Origin: Roseiarcus sp963751165
Lineage (GTDB): Bacteria; Pseudomonadota; Alphaproteobacteria; Rhizobiales; Beijerinckiaceae
Length of the DNA: 64,000 nt
Assembly: GCA_963751165.1 (NCBI GenBank)
Contig: CAVVTP010000028.1
Location: 145,996 to 209,995 of the forward strand
Reading direction: 5' to 3'
Each line of letters starts with the position of its first letter. Position 1 is the first letter of the stretch. Shown here in pieces: positions 29,053 to 39,584 of this stretch. The translations under genes were made by a program, and so were the position numbers. The notes under the pieces were generated by a model. The model worked only from the letters and a program-made list of their open reading frames with translations. It did no database searches and had not been told where the DNA came from.

Positions 29053-29855
29053 GACGACGGCGCCCCGACGAAGGCGCTTCCGACCCGGTATGGCGCGAAA
29101 GCTACGGTTGCGGGCATGCGGGACGAGCTGACTAGGCCGGCGATCCCGCGTCGGAGTTCGGCTTCTATCTCCGCCGCCCGCTCCAACGCGTCGCCGTCAA
29201 GCTCGATGACAACCCCGGTCTTCCGGACGCGACAGCGCACGGTACGTGGCTGCAACGCGTCGGCGATCAGTGCCTCGACCTGATGGATCATCCGAAGGAT
29301 CGCAGGCTCGACCGGGATCGCGGTCTCGACCCGGCTTGATAGGCAAGGCGAGGCCGGCAGTTCCGCGATTTCGCCGAGGCCCAGCGAGCGCGCCAGAGCT
29401 CGCACACCCGATTTTCCGACACCCGCCTCCACATAGGGGTGGCGCACGTCGAAGCGCCGCGCCGCATCGAGGCCGGGACGATATTCGTGAAGGTCATCGC
29501 AATTGGTCCCCGAGGCGATCGTCCCGCCTATTCGTGCCGCGATCGCCGAATAGAGGCTCCGTTTGCAGTAGAAACACCGATCCACCGGATTGCGGCGATA
29601 GTCCGGGTCATCGAACTCGCCAGCGTCGAGCACCGAGAGACGCCACTCCTCGCGCGCGGCCCATTCTCGCACCCGCGCGGTCGCCTCCGGCGGCACTGCC
29701 GGCGAGACTGCATGGACCATCGTCGCCCCGCCCGGCGGGTCGACGCGATGGGCGAGCGTCGCCAAGGTCATGCTGTCGACTCCGCCGCTGACCGCGATCG
29801 AAACAGGACCGAGATGACGAATGATGTCCGCCAGGCTATCGCTCGGCTCGCTCAT
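29049..29855 (-). CDS. larE: ATP-dependent sacrificial sulfur transferase
   Basis: 268 residues of the PP-loop family. The loop is AVSGGVDSMTL near residue 20, and the Cys-containing segment VDRCFYCKRSLYSAI follows. LarE adenylates the pyridinium carboxylate and inserts sulfur; some members use the sulfur of their own cysteine. It overlaps larC by four bases upstream and larB by four bases downstream. Confidence 0.93.
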   Translation of the reverse strand: MSEPSDSLADIIRHLGPVSIAVSGGVDSMTLATLAHRVDPPGGATMVHAVSPAVPPEATARVREWAAREEWRLSVLDAGEFDDPDYRRNPVDRCFYCKRSLYSAIAARIGGTIASGTNCDDLHEYRPGLDAARRFDVRHPYVEAGVGKSGVRALARSLGLGEIAELPASPCLSSRVETAIPVEPAILRMIHQVEALIADALQPRTVRCRVRKTGVVIELDGDALERAAEIEAELRRGIAGLVSSSRMPATVAFAPYRVGSAFVGAPSS

Positions 29856-31081
29856 TGCTTCTCCTTGAGGCTCAGTGTTTCCGCCGATCGACGGACCGCC
29901 TCGCGGGCGAGCCTGCCAGGCGCGTTAGCGACGTCGTCGGCCTCCGCTTTCGCGCTTGGACCGCTTGGCCGGTCTGCGATTTTCACTCTGACCTCGCGCC
30001 CGCCGACCTTCACGACAGCGCGCTCACGCATGAGCATCTTTCGTCTCTCCAAGCGATGCCTCAGCCCGAGGGTCGTCGTCTCTTCGAAGCATAGCGAGGC
30101 GACGTCGTCGACAAGGAGAGGATCGGCCAGGATACGAATCGATGTAACCAGCCTCCCCTTCTTGCCGAAAGTCGGAGTTTGGAGAGCGTCGTAGACGCCC
30201 TTCGCGGCGCGGATGCGGGCGAGGGCCAGGGCAAGGTCCTCGGCTGATTGATCGTCGACTTCGAACTCGATGATCGCGACGTCGCCGATTGTCGTTCGCG
30301 CATCCGCAATCGGTTCGAACCGGAGGGCTCGCACGCAATTGCTGACCCCCTTGAGCTTGCGAAAGCCGAAACCGACGCCGGAGCCGACGAGGCGCCGAGG
30401 GGCAGCCGTCTCTCGATCGCCGCGAACGAGATAGCGAAGGATGGCCGCGCCGGTTGGCGTGACCCGCTCGCCGCCAAGGCCGTCATCGACGGTCGCGAAG
30501 CCTTCCAGAAGCAGAGCCGTCGCCGGCGCGGGGAGAGGGAGGATTCCATGCGCTGTTTCGACGCGACCTGAGCCGAGCGGAACCGGGCTGACAGTCCAAT
30601 TCGATGCAGCTATCGCTTCAATGACGTGAGCGGCGGCGACGATATCGGCAATGGAATCCCAGGCGCCGACTTCGTGAAACAACACCTCCTCCACAGCGCA
30701 ACCGTGAACGCGCGCCTCTGCCTCGGCCAACAAACTGAAGATGCCGATCGCATGCCGCTTGACGGTTGGTTCGAGGTCGGAGTCCTCCAATTCGCTTCGT
30801 ATCAATCGCCAATCGGCATGGGCATGAGAGTGGTTTGCGTCTCGTTGTCTCTTGTCCTCGCCGATGACGATGAACCGGCGTCCGACGAGCACTCCGTCGT
30901 CGTGCTTCTCAAAGCGGCTGGAAACCCCTTCGATCAGCCTTCCGCAGCATCGCAGAACATTTTCAATTCCCGGCTCGAGGTCCGGCGCCAGATCGACGAG
31001 AGCGGCGACGAACATGTCGCCCGCCAAGCCGCCGAGAAGGTCGAGATGGACATCGGATTCAGGCGACTGCGCCATTCTCAC
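29852..31081 (-). CDS. larC: Nickel insertion protein (CTP-dependent cyclometallase)
   Basis: 409 residues, full length, so the LarC1 and LarC2 halves are in one reading frame. Visible landmarks are DLLGGLAGDMFVAAL, the His-rich NHSHAHADW, LFHEVGAWDSIADIVAA and LVGSGVGFGFRK. In some lactobacilli the two halves are joined by programmed frameshifting; here no shift is needed. It inserts nickel into the dithio cofactor made by LarB and LarE. It overlaps larE by four bases. Confidence 0.94.
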   Translation of the reverse strand: MRMAQSPESDVHLDLLGGLAGDMFVAALVDLAPDLEPGIENVLRCCGRLIEGVSSRFEKHDDGVLVGRRFIVIGEDKRQRDANHSHAHADWRLIRSELEDSDLEPTVKRHAIGIFSLLAEAEARVHGCAVEEVLFHEVGAWDSIADIVAAAHVIEAIAASNWTVSPVPLGSGRVETAHGILPLPAPATALLLEGFATVDDGLGGERVTPTGAAILRYLVRGDRETAAPRRLVGSGVGFGFRKLKGVSNCVRALRFEPIADARTTIGDVAIIEFEVDDQSAEDLALALARIRAAKGVYDALQTPTFGKKGRLVTSIRILADPLLVDDVASLCFEETTTLGLRHRLERRKMLMRERAVVKVGGREVRVKIADRPSGPSAKAEADDVANAPGRLAREAVRRSAETLSLKEKQ

Positions 31082-31144
31082 CGACCCCCGGCATGCCTTG
31101 GAGCTTCAGCCTCGCGGACGGTCAAGTCCGGTGGCGCGACAAGA

Positions 31145-32440
31145 TCATGCCGCGTGGAAGGGAATGACATAAGGTCCCTCGGGAATGAGCGCCACGGCAG
31201 GGTCCTGAGATCGCTCCATACTGGCGGCGATGGCCGAATCCAGGTCCGACACGACATGAACGCCGGTGATTGCCCGATCAGCGGCCGTCAAGCCGGACGT
31301 ATAGAGTTCGACACGGCCGAGCCGAAGCGACTTGAGCTGCATTTCCGTCTGCCATTCATCGACCTCCGCCAAGGACTTGGCGGTCAATGTCGCCAGAAAT
31401 CGTTCTTGTCCCAGCTTGACGAGGCGCGTTTGCGCCTCGCGGAATTCCTGCGATCCGAAACCTTCGGAACATTCCGAGGCGATTATCAGCGTCCCTCCCG
31501 GCTCAAGGATATCGAGCGGGGTCACCATGCCTTTGATCGTCTGGTAGTAGGTCTTGTCGAGCGGGTAGCCGGCGGACGAAGTGACCACGGTCGAGAACTT
31601 TCTCGGCAATCCCACGCGGGTCGCGCCGCTGACGAACTCGACCGCCAGGGCATGGCTGGCGATAATCTCGCCGAAGCTCACGAAGACCAGATTGCGCGCC
31701 TCGTCGATCACTGTGTTCAGGCCATAGACATCGCCGAGCATCCGAACGATCTCGAGTTGCTCCTCGTGCAAGGGGTTGCCGACGAGGTTGCATTGGACGG
31801 CAAGCGGATCCTCCATGAACCGCGCAGAATGGAAGGTGCGGATTGTCTCATGATGCGCCACGCCCGGCGCCACGACCTTTCGACCGCCGGACCAACCCGC
31901 CATGAAATGTGGCTCGACCAGACCCGTCGCGATCTTGAGATCCGCTTCGACGAAGCGCCGATTCAGCTTGACCGGCGTGCCACGTGTCTTGGTGCGCCCG
32001 AAATCGATGTGCTGAGCCTCGTCGCGCGCGTCATGGTTCTCCACGCGGATATTGTCGAGCACCCACGGGTCGCCGACGACTTCCGCCAGCTCGTCGCCGA
32101 GGTTCGGCCGATGCAGGCCGGTTGCGACCAGCACCGAGATCGCCTCGCGCGGGAGGCCGCCGTCAATCAGGGTTTCGATCATCGGCCGCAGGAACAGCCG
32201 ATTGGGAACGGGGCGAGTGATATCGCATATCAAAATGCAGGCGCTGCCTCGGCCCTTCGCCAGATCGCGCAAAGACGGAGCGGCGGTCGGATTGGCGAGC
32301 GCATCGCGGATTGCGGCCGCGGGGTCGCGGAGTTTGGCCAGCGAGCCTTTTCGTACGACCGTCACGTCTGCGGTCGGCGGCAGGCGAAACTTCAACGAGC
32401 CTCGTCCGTAGAGCAGGGAATAGTCGTCGGCCTGGTTCAT
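31145..32440 (-). CDS. larA: Nickel-pincer-dependent racemase/epimerase, LarA family
   Basis: 431 residues. Active-site regions typical of LarA are present: CDITRPVPN, VATGLHRPN (first catalytic His), VEPHFMAGWSGGRKVVAPG (His and cofactor-binding Lys) and HHETIRTFHSARF. The family racemises lactate but also malate, phenyllactate and sugar acids; substrate cannot be read here and no lactate permease is adjacent. It is the first gene of larA-larC-larE-larB, with its own cofactor genes directly downstream. Confidence 0.9.
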   Translation of the reverse strand: MNQADDYSLLYGRGSLKFRLPPTADVTVVRKGSLAKLRDPAAAIRDALANPTAAPSLRDLAKGRGSACILICDITRPVPNRLFLRPMIETLIDGGLPREAISVLVATGLHRPNLGDELAEVVGDPWVLDNIRVENHDARDEAQHIDFGRTKTRGTPVKLNRRFVEADLKIATGLVEPHFMAGWSGGRKVVAPGVAHHETIRTFHSARFMEDPLAVQCNLVGNPLHEEQLEIVRMLGDVYGLNTVIDEARNLVFVSFGEIIASHALAVEFVSGATRVGLPRKFSTVVTSSAGYPLDKTYYQTIKGMVTPLDILEPGGTLIIASECSEGFGSQEFREAQTRLVKLGQERFLATLTAKSLAEVDEWQTEMQLKSLRLGRVELYTSGLTAADRAITGVHVVSDLDSAIAASMERSQDPAVALIPEGPYVIPFHAA

Positions 32441-32658
32441 ATGGCTCTTCCCGAGTCATCGGCGCCAGAGCGACTGCCGAGGAATGAGCGGACCTTGCCG
32501 GGTTACTCTGCCTCAGACCACGCTCCTGCGCCAGTGCGGCGCGCCAAATCCAATAACCGACCGCGAGCGAGGCCGTCCCACGAGGCGGGGCTGAGGCGCT
32601 GGATGCCGCCGCGAGTTTGACCTGCGGTTGACGAGTTGGTTATCCGTCAACTCGAGCG

Positions 32659-32682
32659 GTCCCCGGGTCCAAGCCCGGGGAC
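32659..32682. repeat. Perfect stem-loop in the larA/cpdA intergenic region
   Basis: GTCCCCGGG (32659-32667) and CCCGGGGAC (32674-32682) form a nine-base perfect stem with a six-base loop. It resembles interspersed GGGTCCAAGCCC-type palindromes of related genomes. It lies between divergent genes, so a terminator role is unlikely. The rest of the 305-bp gap shows no gene. Confidence 0.6.
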
Positions 32683-32748
32683 CAGGGAGAAGCAATCCGG
32701 AGATGAAGCGGTGGCGGTCTTGGAGTCGCGCCGCTTCGCTCTTTCGTG

Positions 32749-33636
32749 ATGCCGTATTGCCTGCCCAGGAAGCCACAGCCCGTGTTGAAAGTCATCCACC
32801 TCACCGATCCCCATCTGCCGCCTGCGGGTGAGACGCTTTACGGCCTCGATCCGAATGCGCGGCTCGAGGCCGCGGTCGCCGACATCAACGCGCGTCACCG
32901 CGATGCGGCGCTTGTCCTCGTGACAGGCGATCTCGCCCGGGACGGCGAGCCCGCCTCCTACGCCGCGTTGCGCCCAGCGCTCGACAAGCTCGAGGCGCCC
33001 TATCGCTTGCTCATGGGAAACCATGACGACCGGGCATCGTTTCGCGCCGCCTTTCCCGATCACCCGGCCGACGCCGCGGGCTTCATTCAGAGCGTGTTCG
33101 AGACATCGGCAGGCGCGTTCGTCCTGCTCGACACCCTCGATCCGGGCATGGTCGGGGGTCGCCTCTGCCCCCTCCGCCTCGACTGGCTCGAAGCAAGCAT
33201 GCTCCGCCTTGCGGGACAGTCCGTGTTCCTGGCCATGCATCATCCTCCGGGCCCTATCGGCATGCCGACGCTCGACCGCATCGGGCTCGTCGAGCCGGAG
33301 GCGTTTTGGCGGCTCCTCGCTCGACCCGGGCAGGTTGCGATCCGGCACATATTCTGCGGGCACGTGCATCGATTGACGCATGGGGCGTGGCGCGGAATCC
33401 CTTTTTCGACCCAGCGATCCTTGATCCATCAGTTCGCGGCGCCGCTTGCGCCCGAGGACGACCGTATTCTCGGGAGCCACGAGCCGCCCGCCTATTCCAT
33501 CGCGCTGATCGATCCGGATTCGATCGCCATCCACATTCATGAGTTTCTCGACGAGAGCCCGCGTTTCGACCCCGCCGACCAGGCGGCCCGCAGCGCCGGC
33601 AGGCCTTCGGAACTTCCCCTGCTCGCGTTTCGCTAG
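32749..33636 (+). CDS. Calcineurin-like phosphodiesterase, CpdA type
   Basis: 295 residues of the metallophosphoesterase family. All metal motifs are present: LTDPHL, VTGDLARDG, GNHDD, MHHPP and FCGHVHR. This set matches class III 3',5'-cyclic AMP phosphodiesterases (CpdA); substrate is inferred. The start is uncertain: ATG 32749 or a GTG at 32781 that would begin right before the core strand. Its stop is 9 bp from the convergent peptidase gene. Confidence 0.82.
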   Translation: MPYCLPRKPQPVLKVIHLTDPHLPPAGETLYGLDPNARLEAAVADINARHRDAALVLVTGDLARDGEPASYAALRPALDKLEAPYRLLMGNHDDRASFRAAFPDHPADAAGFIQSVFETSAGAFVLLDTLDPGMVGGRLCPLRLDWLEASMLRLAGQSVFLAMHHPPGPIGMPTLDRIGLVEPEAFWRLLARPGQVAIRHIFCGHVHRLTHGAWRGIPFSTQRSLIHQFAAPLAPEDDRILGSHEPPAYSIALIDPDSIAIHIHEFLDESPRFDPADQAARSAGRPSELPLLAFR

Positions 33637-33644
33637 ATCCCGCC

Positions 33645-36492
33645 CTAACCCGGCGTCCGACGGCGCCGGTTGGCTCGTGCGCCCCGATTCGGCGGGTGAC
33701 GCTGCCCGGGAAAAGAAACCTCGACCTCGGCCAAGGTCGCCGCGGCCGGCGTGGACTGTGCGCCGAAGAGCGCCGCGAGCTTCCGGCCGATCGGCGAGCC
33801 AAGCCCGGTGCACGGGTCGGGACCGATCCTGGCGCGAAAGAAGCCGTTGTCGCCTGTGACGATGTCGGTGAAGCACATCTGGTTCAGCCAAAGCTGCGGG
33901 GTTACGAGCGTCTGCGAGGTCGCCAAACTCAGCTTTCGGCCGAAGGCGGCGAACAGGCCTGCGTAGAGGGGAGCGACGGCGCTGGTCCCGGCGAAAGCGA
34001 GGGTCCGGCCGTGGACGACGATGGCGTAGCCCAGGTTTGGATCGGCGTTGGCGGAAACGTCGGGGACCATCCGGCCCGGCCCGTGGGGAGCGCCGGCCTG
34101 CCATGGAGGCATCGGGGTGAAGATCGTCGAGAAGCCGCCGCCGGTCCCCGAGCCGCTGGGGTTGCCCGGATCGTTGTTCCAAACGGTTTCTTCGCCCCCG
34201 CCGTGCGGCTTGGAGGTGCCGCCGCAGCCCACGACGAACGGCGACGACGAGGGGAGATCGACGTTGGCCGGCGTCGGGCCGCCGTCGCTCGAATCGTTAT
34301 CGCCTGCCGCCGCGAACACGGTCATGCCGGCAGCCGCAGCCGCTTTGGCGGCTGCGTTCAACCGCCCGGCGAAGTCCGCTCCCACCGCCTGTCCGGCGGC
34401 CTGCCAGTTGGCCTCGTCCGATCCCCAGGAGATCGAGCAGACGTCGCACCCGTCAGCCGCCGCTGCCGAGATCGCGGTCGCCATCGACCCCCAGTCGCCC
34501 GCGTCTGCCCAATAGACCCAAATCGTCGCGGACTGTCCGGTCGCCACGCTATAGGAAGCCGCGGCCACTTCGATATCGAGGGCCACTTCTCCGTCCGGAT
34601 TGGCCGAAGGATCGCCGCCAGGGTTCGGCGCATTTCCGCCTCCGCCGATCAGCACATCCACAACAACCGGTTTCGGAAGGTTGACCTTCTCAAAATAGGC
34701 GTCGATGTCGGATCCCACCCAGCCTCCGCCGAATTCGATGATCGCGATCACGCCGCCGCCCGCAAGGCCGGTGGGCCAGGAATAGGCGGCGCAGAGGTCG
34801 GGAACTTCCCAGACTTGCGCGCCGGCCGCGGCGGGACGGATCGCGTCGCTTGGCTTGCGAAGGACGAAATAGGGATGGATCGGCGTCTGGATCGATCGCA
34901 TGGCCACGGCCATCTGGCGCAGGCGCGCCGCGACTGCCCGGGTTGCGCGGTCGTAAAGCGTCGCGAGGTCGGCCTTCAGCGCGGTCCGCGAGTTTCCGTC
35001 GAGATAGACCATGTGCCCCGACGGGTAGTCGCGGATCGTCAGATTCGCCCGGGCCGCGGGGTTCTGAAGCGGCATCGCGTCCAGCGTCAGCTTCGTCTGG
35101 TAGAAGGGCGTGACGGAATCGAAATAGCCGTTCGCCGACAATGCGAGGAGACAGGGGTTGGCCGCCATCGCCGCCGCGAGGTCGCCGGCCGTGTACAGCG
35201 TCGTATTGCCCTGGCTGTCGGGTTTCTGGACGGCGCCGCTCGGGTCGGTATGGCTGAAGTCCCAGAACTGGAACGCCTGGTCGTTGAGGTCGATGTAGTT
35301 CGAGGTCGAGGTAAACAGGAGCTCGGTATTGAGATAGGTGTTCCACATCGCGGTGTAGACGCCGCCTACCGCCGCCATCGTCGGGTCGTTCATGCCGCCG
35401 TCGGGCGACACGATCGCCGCGATCCCGGTGTCGATGCCCGTCACACGGCCGTCGTAAGCGCCGAGCGCCAGCCCCTGATCCTGCAGCAGCGTGACCAGGA
35501 ACAGGGAATGGCCAAGCCGGTCCGCCGCCTCGACGTTGAGCTGCCAAGCGATCAGAACGTTTGCAGGGATGCCGAGATATTGAGACAGCGTCTGGACGGT
35601 CGCCGGATTCTGATTCGGATAGGCGGCGAGCGCTTTCGCGTAAGCGTCCGAGGAGAATTGGGTAACCGTCTCCATGAAAGCCGGCAGGTTGGGCGACGGT
35701 GGGTTGAGTCCGGTCTTGTCGTGATACCAGGCGTCCGCGGCGAACGTCGGCATGAGCCCTACGGCGTTGCTGAAATTCGCGGGGTAGTCGAGGACGCTCG
35801 ACTGCAACGTGAGGCCGTTGAGGTCGATGCCGTCCTCGTGCAGCATCCAGGCGAGGACGCAGGTGCGCGCCGTGCCGTAGGATTCTCCGTACAGGAATTT
35901 GGGCGAGTTCCAGCGGCCATTGGCGGTCAGATACCGCTTGATGAACTGCTTGATGGAGCGGGCGTCCTGATCGACGCCCCAGAAGTCCCGGTTCTTGAAC
36001 GGCGCGATCGCTGAGGAATACCCCGTTCCGACAGGATTGATATAGACGAGGTCGCTCCGGTCGATGAGGCTGTCGGGATTGTCTTCCATCGTGTAGGGCG
36101 GCGGCGTGAAGCCCGGCATGTTCGTCTTGATGCGGCGTGGGGCGAACGAGCCGAGAAGCAGGAACACCGCCGATGACCCCGGGCCGCCGTTATAGAAGAA
36201 GGTCACCGGGCGCGTATTGGCCGCGGCCCCGTCCTTGGTGAAGGCGACGTAGAAGAACTTGGCCGACGGCTTCGAGCTGACGGGATCGACCGCAACGAGA
36301 TGACCCGCCGTTGCGGTGTAGGCAATCGAGACGCCGCCGATCGTCGCGACATGATGCGTGATCGCCGCCGCCTCGGTGACGTTTGTGATCGAAATCGTCC
36401 GGCCCCGAACCGTATGCGGTTGTATCCAGATAGGGCTGGTCTGCGGCCTGGCCGCCGGATTGGTCCAAACCAGGACCTGAGTGCTCGGTCAT
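33645..36492 (-). CDS. Fusion of S10 serine-carboxypeptidase-like and S53 sedolisin domains (frameshifted at N-terminus)
   Basis: 948 residues after correction. Residues 1-530 are an S10-like alpha/beta hydrolase: NGGPGSS oxyanion turn, NPVGTGYS, nucleophile in LYGESYGTAR near residue 204, Asp in GYFDSVTPF, His in YPSGHMVYLDG. From about 570 to 930 follows a sedolisin: Glu/Asp in DGEVALDIE, oxyanion Asp in AAAGDNDS, Ser in AGTSAVAPLYAG, calcium site in FTDIVTGDNG and GPDPCTGLG. Both catalytic sets look intact. The start ATG 36492 has GGAGGAA before it; an extra base at 36475-36476 shifts the first six residues (MTEHSV then LVWTNPAA). There is no clear signal peptide and no S53 prodomain. Confidence 0.83.
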
Positions 36493-37054
36493 GGGCTTCC
36501 TCCCGATGGCGTCTTCGCCAACGCCTCCTTGCCGCCCGCTGCGACTTGCGCCGCTTCTCGCCTGGCTCGCGACCCGTTGGGCGCGTCGCATCAGGGCGTT
36601 CTTTGCCGCAGGTTCAGGACGCATCCATCCCTGTGTAGGCGGAGCTCAGCGCCAACAGATACAATCCTTCCCATCATACGCGTTCTTCGGGGCCGGCTAA
36701 ACGCCAATTCGGGGAATAAAAGTTGCTGACGGCGGCGCGGGGGCGCGGCCGCCAAGGCTTGGCAGCCGTCGTCGCCCTGACCGCGTTAGATGTTGATCGG
36801 CGTCGGGTCTCCGTCAGGCCGGACTTGGCCCAGCCATCCCACCGAGCGCCGGCGTACGACGGGCAAATCTTTCCGGGCTCCTGGACACGGGTTGCCGCGC
36901 TCGGCCAAGGCGGCGTGGCGCAAATCAGGTAGGCGCTGGCCGTGCTGCGCGAGGCCATTCCCGCGACCAAGGCATGATACGCCCGGCTTGCTCGGCGGCG
37001 GGCGCCGCGCCTACACTCCGCCCCGCCGATAAACAGGCATAGGAGGAAACACAA
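36493..37054. other. Intergenic region, no gene recognised
   Basis: 562 bp between divergent genes. Several short open frames exist on both strands, but none has a ribosome site plus recognisable sequence. The last 30 bases contain the GGAGGAA site for the SMP-30 gene. A degraded gene on the minus strand (about 36680-36930) cannot be excluded. Confidence 0.4.
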
Positions 37055-38143
37055 ATGGATCGACGCCACTTTCTGCGCGCAGCTGCCGTCGCAGCTGCAT
37101 CATCCACAGCCGCACTCCCTGCCCTCGCGCAGAGCAACATATCCGACCCGCCGGGCACCATGCCGCCGGCGCGCGACTGGAAGGATCCCTCAACCGCGAT
37201 CTATCCCGACCCCGCCTTTGAAATTTTCGATCCGCGCTTCGCCAAGTACAGCGGCGGCACGGCCGGCGTGGTGCGCATCTGGACCGGCGGCGTCTGGACC
37301 GAAGGTCCGGTATGGTTCGGGGACCAGCAGCGGTTGATCTTCAGCGACATCCCGAACAACCGGCTGATGGCCTACAACGTCACCACCGGCCGCACACACG
37401 TGTTCCGCCAGCCGTCCAACTTCACCAACGGCAACACCCGCGACCGCCAGGGCCGCCTGGTCTCCTGCGAACAGGGCACGCGCCGCGTCACCCGCACCGA
37501 ATATGATGGGTCGATCACGACGCTGGCCGACAAGTTCAACGGCAAGCCGCTGAACTCGCCGAATGGCGTGATCGTCAAGTCGGACGACACAGTGTGGTTC
37601 ACCGACCCCAGCTACGGCATCGGCGGCGACCACGAGGGCAACCGCGGCGAGGCGGAGCTGCCGCGCAATGTCTACCGCCTCGATCCGAAAAGCGGGAAGA
37701 TGGACGTTGTTGTCGGCGACTTCAGCATGCCGAACGGGCTTTGCTTCTCACCCGATGAGAAGAAGTTCTACGTCACCGACACTGGCGAACTGGGTGGCGC
37801 ATTCAAGCAGACGCTGATCCGCGTCTACGACGTGGACGAGAACGGCAAGCTCTCCAATGGACGGCTATTGCATGACTTCAAAGACGTGCCTCAGCCCTAC
37901 ATCGCCGATGACATCCGTGTCGATGAGGACGGCAACATCTGGGCGGCCGGCGGCTGGTCGCCCAACCATGCGATGAACGGCGTGCGCGTGTTCGCGCCGG
38001 ACGGCACGCCGCTCGGCGCGATCGTGCTGCCGGAAGTCGCCGCGAATCTCTGCTTTGGCGGCCATCACCACAACCGGTTGTTTATCTGCGCCAGCACCTC
38101 AATCTACGCGATGGACGTAGGCACACGTGGCGTCGAGCTGTAA
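37055..38143 (+). CDS. Tat-exported SMP-30/gluconolactonase family protein
   Basis: 362 residues. The N-terminus MDRRHFLRAAAVAAA is a twin-arginine signal followed by an Ala-rich stretch and an ALPALAQS cleavage region. The rest is a six-bladed propeller of the SMP-30/gluconolaconase/LRE type (WTEGPVWFGDQQRLIFSD, FTNGNTRDRQGR, PLNSPNGVIVK, WFTDPSYGIGG, PNGLCFSPDEK). Conserved Glu, Asn and Asp positions for the divalent metal are present. It probably hydrolyses a sugar lactone in the periplasm. GGAGGAA lies seven bases before the ATG. Confidence 0.9.
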   Translation: MDRRHFLRAAAVAAASSTAALPALAQSNISDPPGTMPPARDWKDPSTAIYPDPAFEIFDPRFAKYSGGTAGVVRIWTGGVWTEGPVWFGDQQRLIFSDIPNNRLMAYNVTTGRTHVFRQPSNFTNGNTRDRQGRLVSCEQGTRRVTRTEYDGSITTLADKFNGKPLNSPNGVIVKSDDTVWFTDPSYGIGGDHEGNRGEAELPRNVYRLDPKSGKMDVVVGDFSMPNGLCFSPDEKKFYVTDTGELGGAFKQTLIRVYDVDENGKLSNGRLLHDFKDVPQPYIADDIRVDEDGNIWAAGGWSPNHAMNGVRVFAPDGTPLGAIVLPEVAANLCFGGHHHNRLFICASTSIYAMDVGTRGVEL

Positions 38144-38266
38144 TGCCCCGCGGATGGAAATAAGCCGCTGACGCGATGGAAGCGGTATCGGACGGCGGGG
38201 AGTGCGATGCGTTCGGTCCATCAGGAATCGGTGCGCCCTAACGCAATTGAGGCTCCCCACCGGGCA

Positions 38267-38296
38267 GTATCTCGCGCAGAGCATCGCGCGAGATAC
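38267..38296. repeat. Perfect 11-bp inverted repeat
   Basis: GTATCTCGCGC (38267-38277) and GCGCGAGATAC (38286-38296) enclose eight bases. It lies in the 393-bp gap between the SMP-30 gene and the Ntn hydrolase gene. There is no T-run after it, so an operator or a structured leader is as likely as a terminator. Nothing else was recognised in this gap. Confidence 0.6.
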
Positions 38297-38536
38297 GCAA
38301 GAGAACACCACGGTTCAATTTTGGCATGAGCGCACAAAATCAACGATGGGCCGAAAACTTTGGACAGGGCTTCCCGGACAGCATCACTCACCAATCGCGA
38401 TGCGCCGGCGCTGGTTGACAATCGACCTCGAGAGCGCGCAGGTCACCTCCTGCGACACGGTCTCGATGTGACGGCGCAGTGAAAATTGGCGACGGGGCGC
38501 GGGCGGACCAGGGTCGCCTCGTTTTTGGGGGACACA

Positions 38537-39584
38537 ATGGTTCGCAAGTTCCTGGCGTCTGTCGCGGCGCTTGCTTTCGCCGCCACACTGACGCCGCCGA
38601 GCCAAACGTTCGCCTGTACGCGCGTCTTGTGGAACGGGGGCGGGCCCGCCGTTCTCGTCGGGCGAACCATGGACTGGCCCGAGTTCGACCGATCCCATAC
38701 TGACCGTCCTTCCCCGCGGCATCAAGCACGACGGCGGCAAGCTCGGCAGGGAAAGCCTCAACGACCCCAATCCGATGATCTGGACGTCGAAATACGGCAA
38801 CCTGGTCACTCAGCTCTATGGGCTGGGCTCCGCCGACGGGATCAACGAGCGCGGTCTCGCCGCGCATATGCTCTACCTGAATGCGACCGACTTCGGCGCG
38901 CGCGACAAGAATCTGCCCGGCGTTCAGGCGGGTCTCTGGGCGCAATACGCGCTCGACAACGCCGCCAGCGTCGCGGAGGCCCTGGATCTCCTCATGAAGA
39001 TCCAGCCCATTCCAATCGAGGCGCACGGCCACAAGGCCAACGTCCATCTCGCTCTCGAGGACGCGAGCGGCAACTCGGCGATCGTCGAGTATATCGACGG
39101 CAAACCGGTCGTTCATCACAGCCGCGACTTCCGCGTCATGACCAACGATCCGACCTATGACCAGCAGCTCGAACTCCTCAAGGGCCAGGACTTCACCAAG
39201 CCGTCGAGCGACATGCCGCTGCCCGGCAATGTCAACCCGCGCGACCGGTTCCAGCGCGCCTCGTACTATCTCTCGATGGTCCCGCAGCCGAAGACGGAGC
39301 GCGAGGGCGTGGCCTCCGTGCTCGCCATCATGCGCAATGTGTCGGTTCCGTTCGGCGCGCCGTACAAGGGCTTCGGCGTCTACAACACCGAGTATCGAAC
39401 GGTCTCCGACACGACCGACAGGGTGTATTTCTTCGAGCTGACGACGAGCCCCAACGTCATCTGGACGGACCTCAAAAAAATCGACTTCAGCCCCGGGGCG
39501 CCGGTCCGCGTCCTCAATCCGGATTCGATTGACCTCAGCGGCGACGTATCGGGCGACTACCGCCCCGCGCCGGCGCCGTTCTAA
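38537..39584 (+). CDS. Choloylglycine hydrolase/penicillin V acylase family Ntn hydrolase (C59), frameshifted
   Basis: 348 residues after correction. A secretory signal (MVRKFLASVAALAFAATL) ends at QTFA just before a Cys, which is the expected N-terminal nucleophile (CTRVLW). GRTMDWPE, GINERGLAAHMLYL and LEDASGNSAIVEYIDG follow the C59 family. The two frames are joined by dropping one C of the pair at 38689-38690, which gives MDWPEFDDPILTVLPRG. It is a periplasmic amide hydrolase; substrates in the family include bile salts, penicillin V and acyl-homoserine lactones. Confidence 0.85.
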
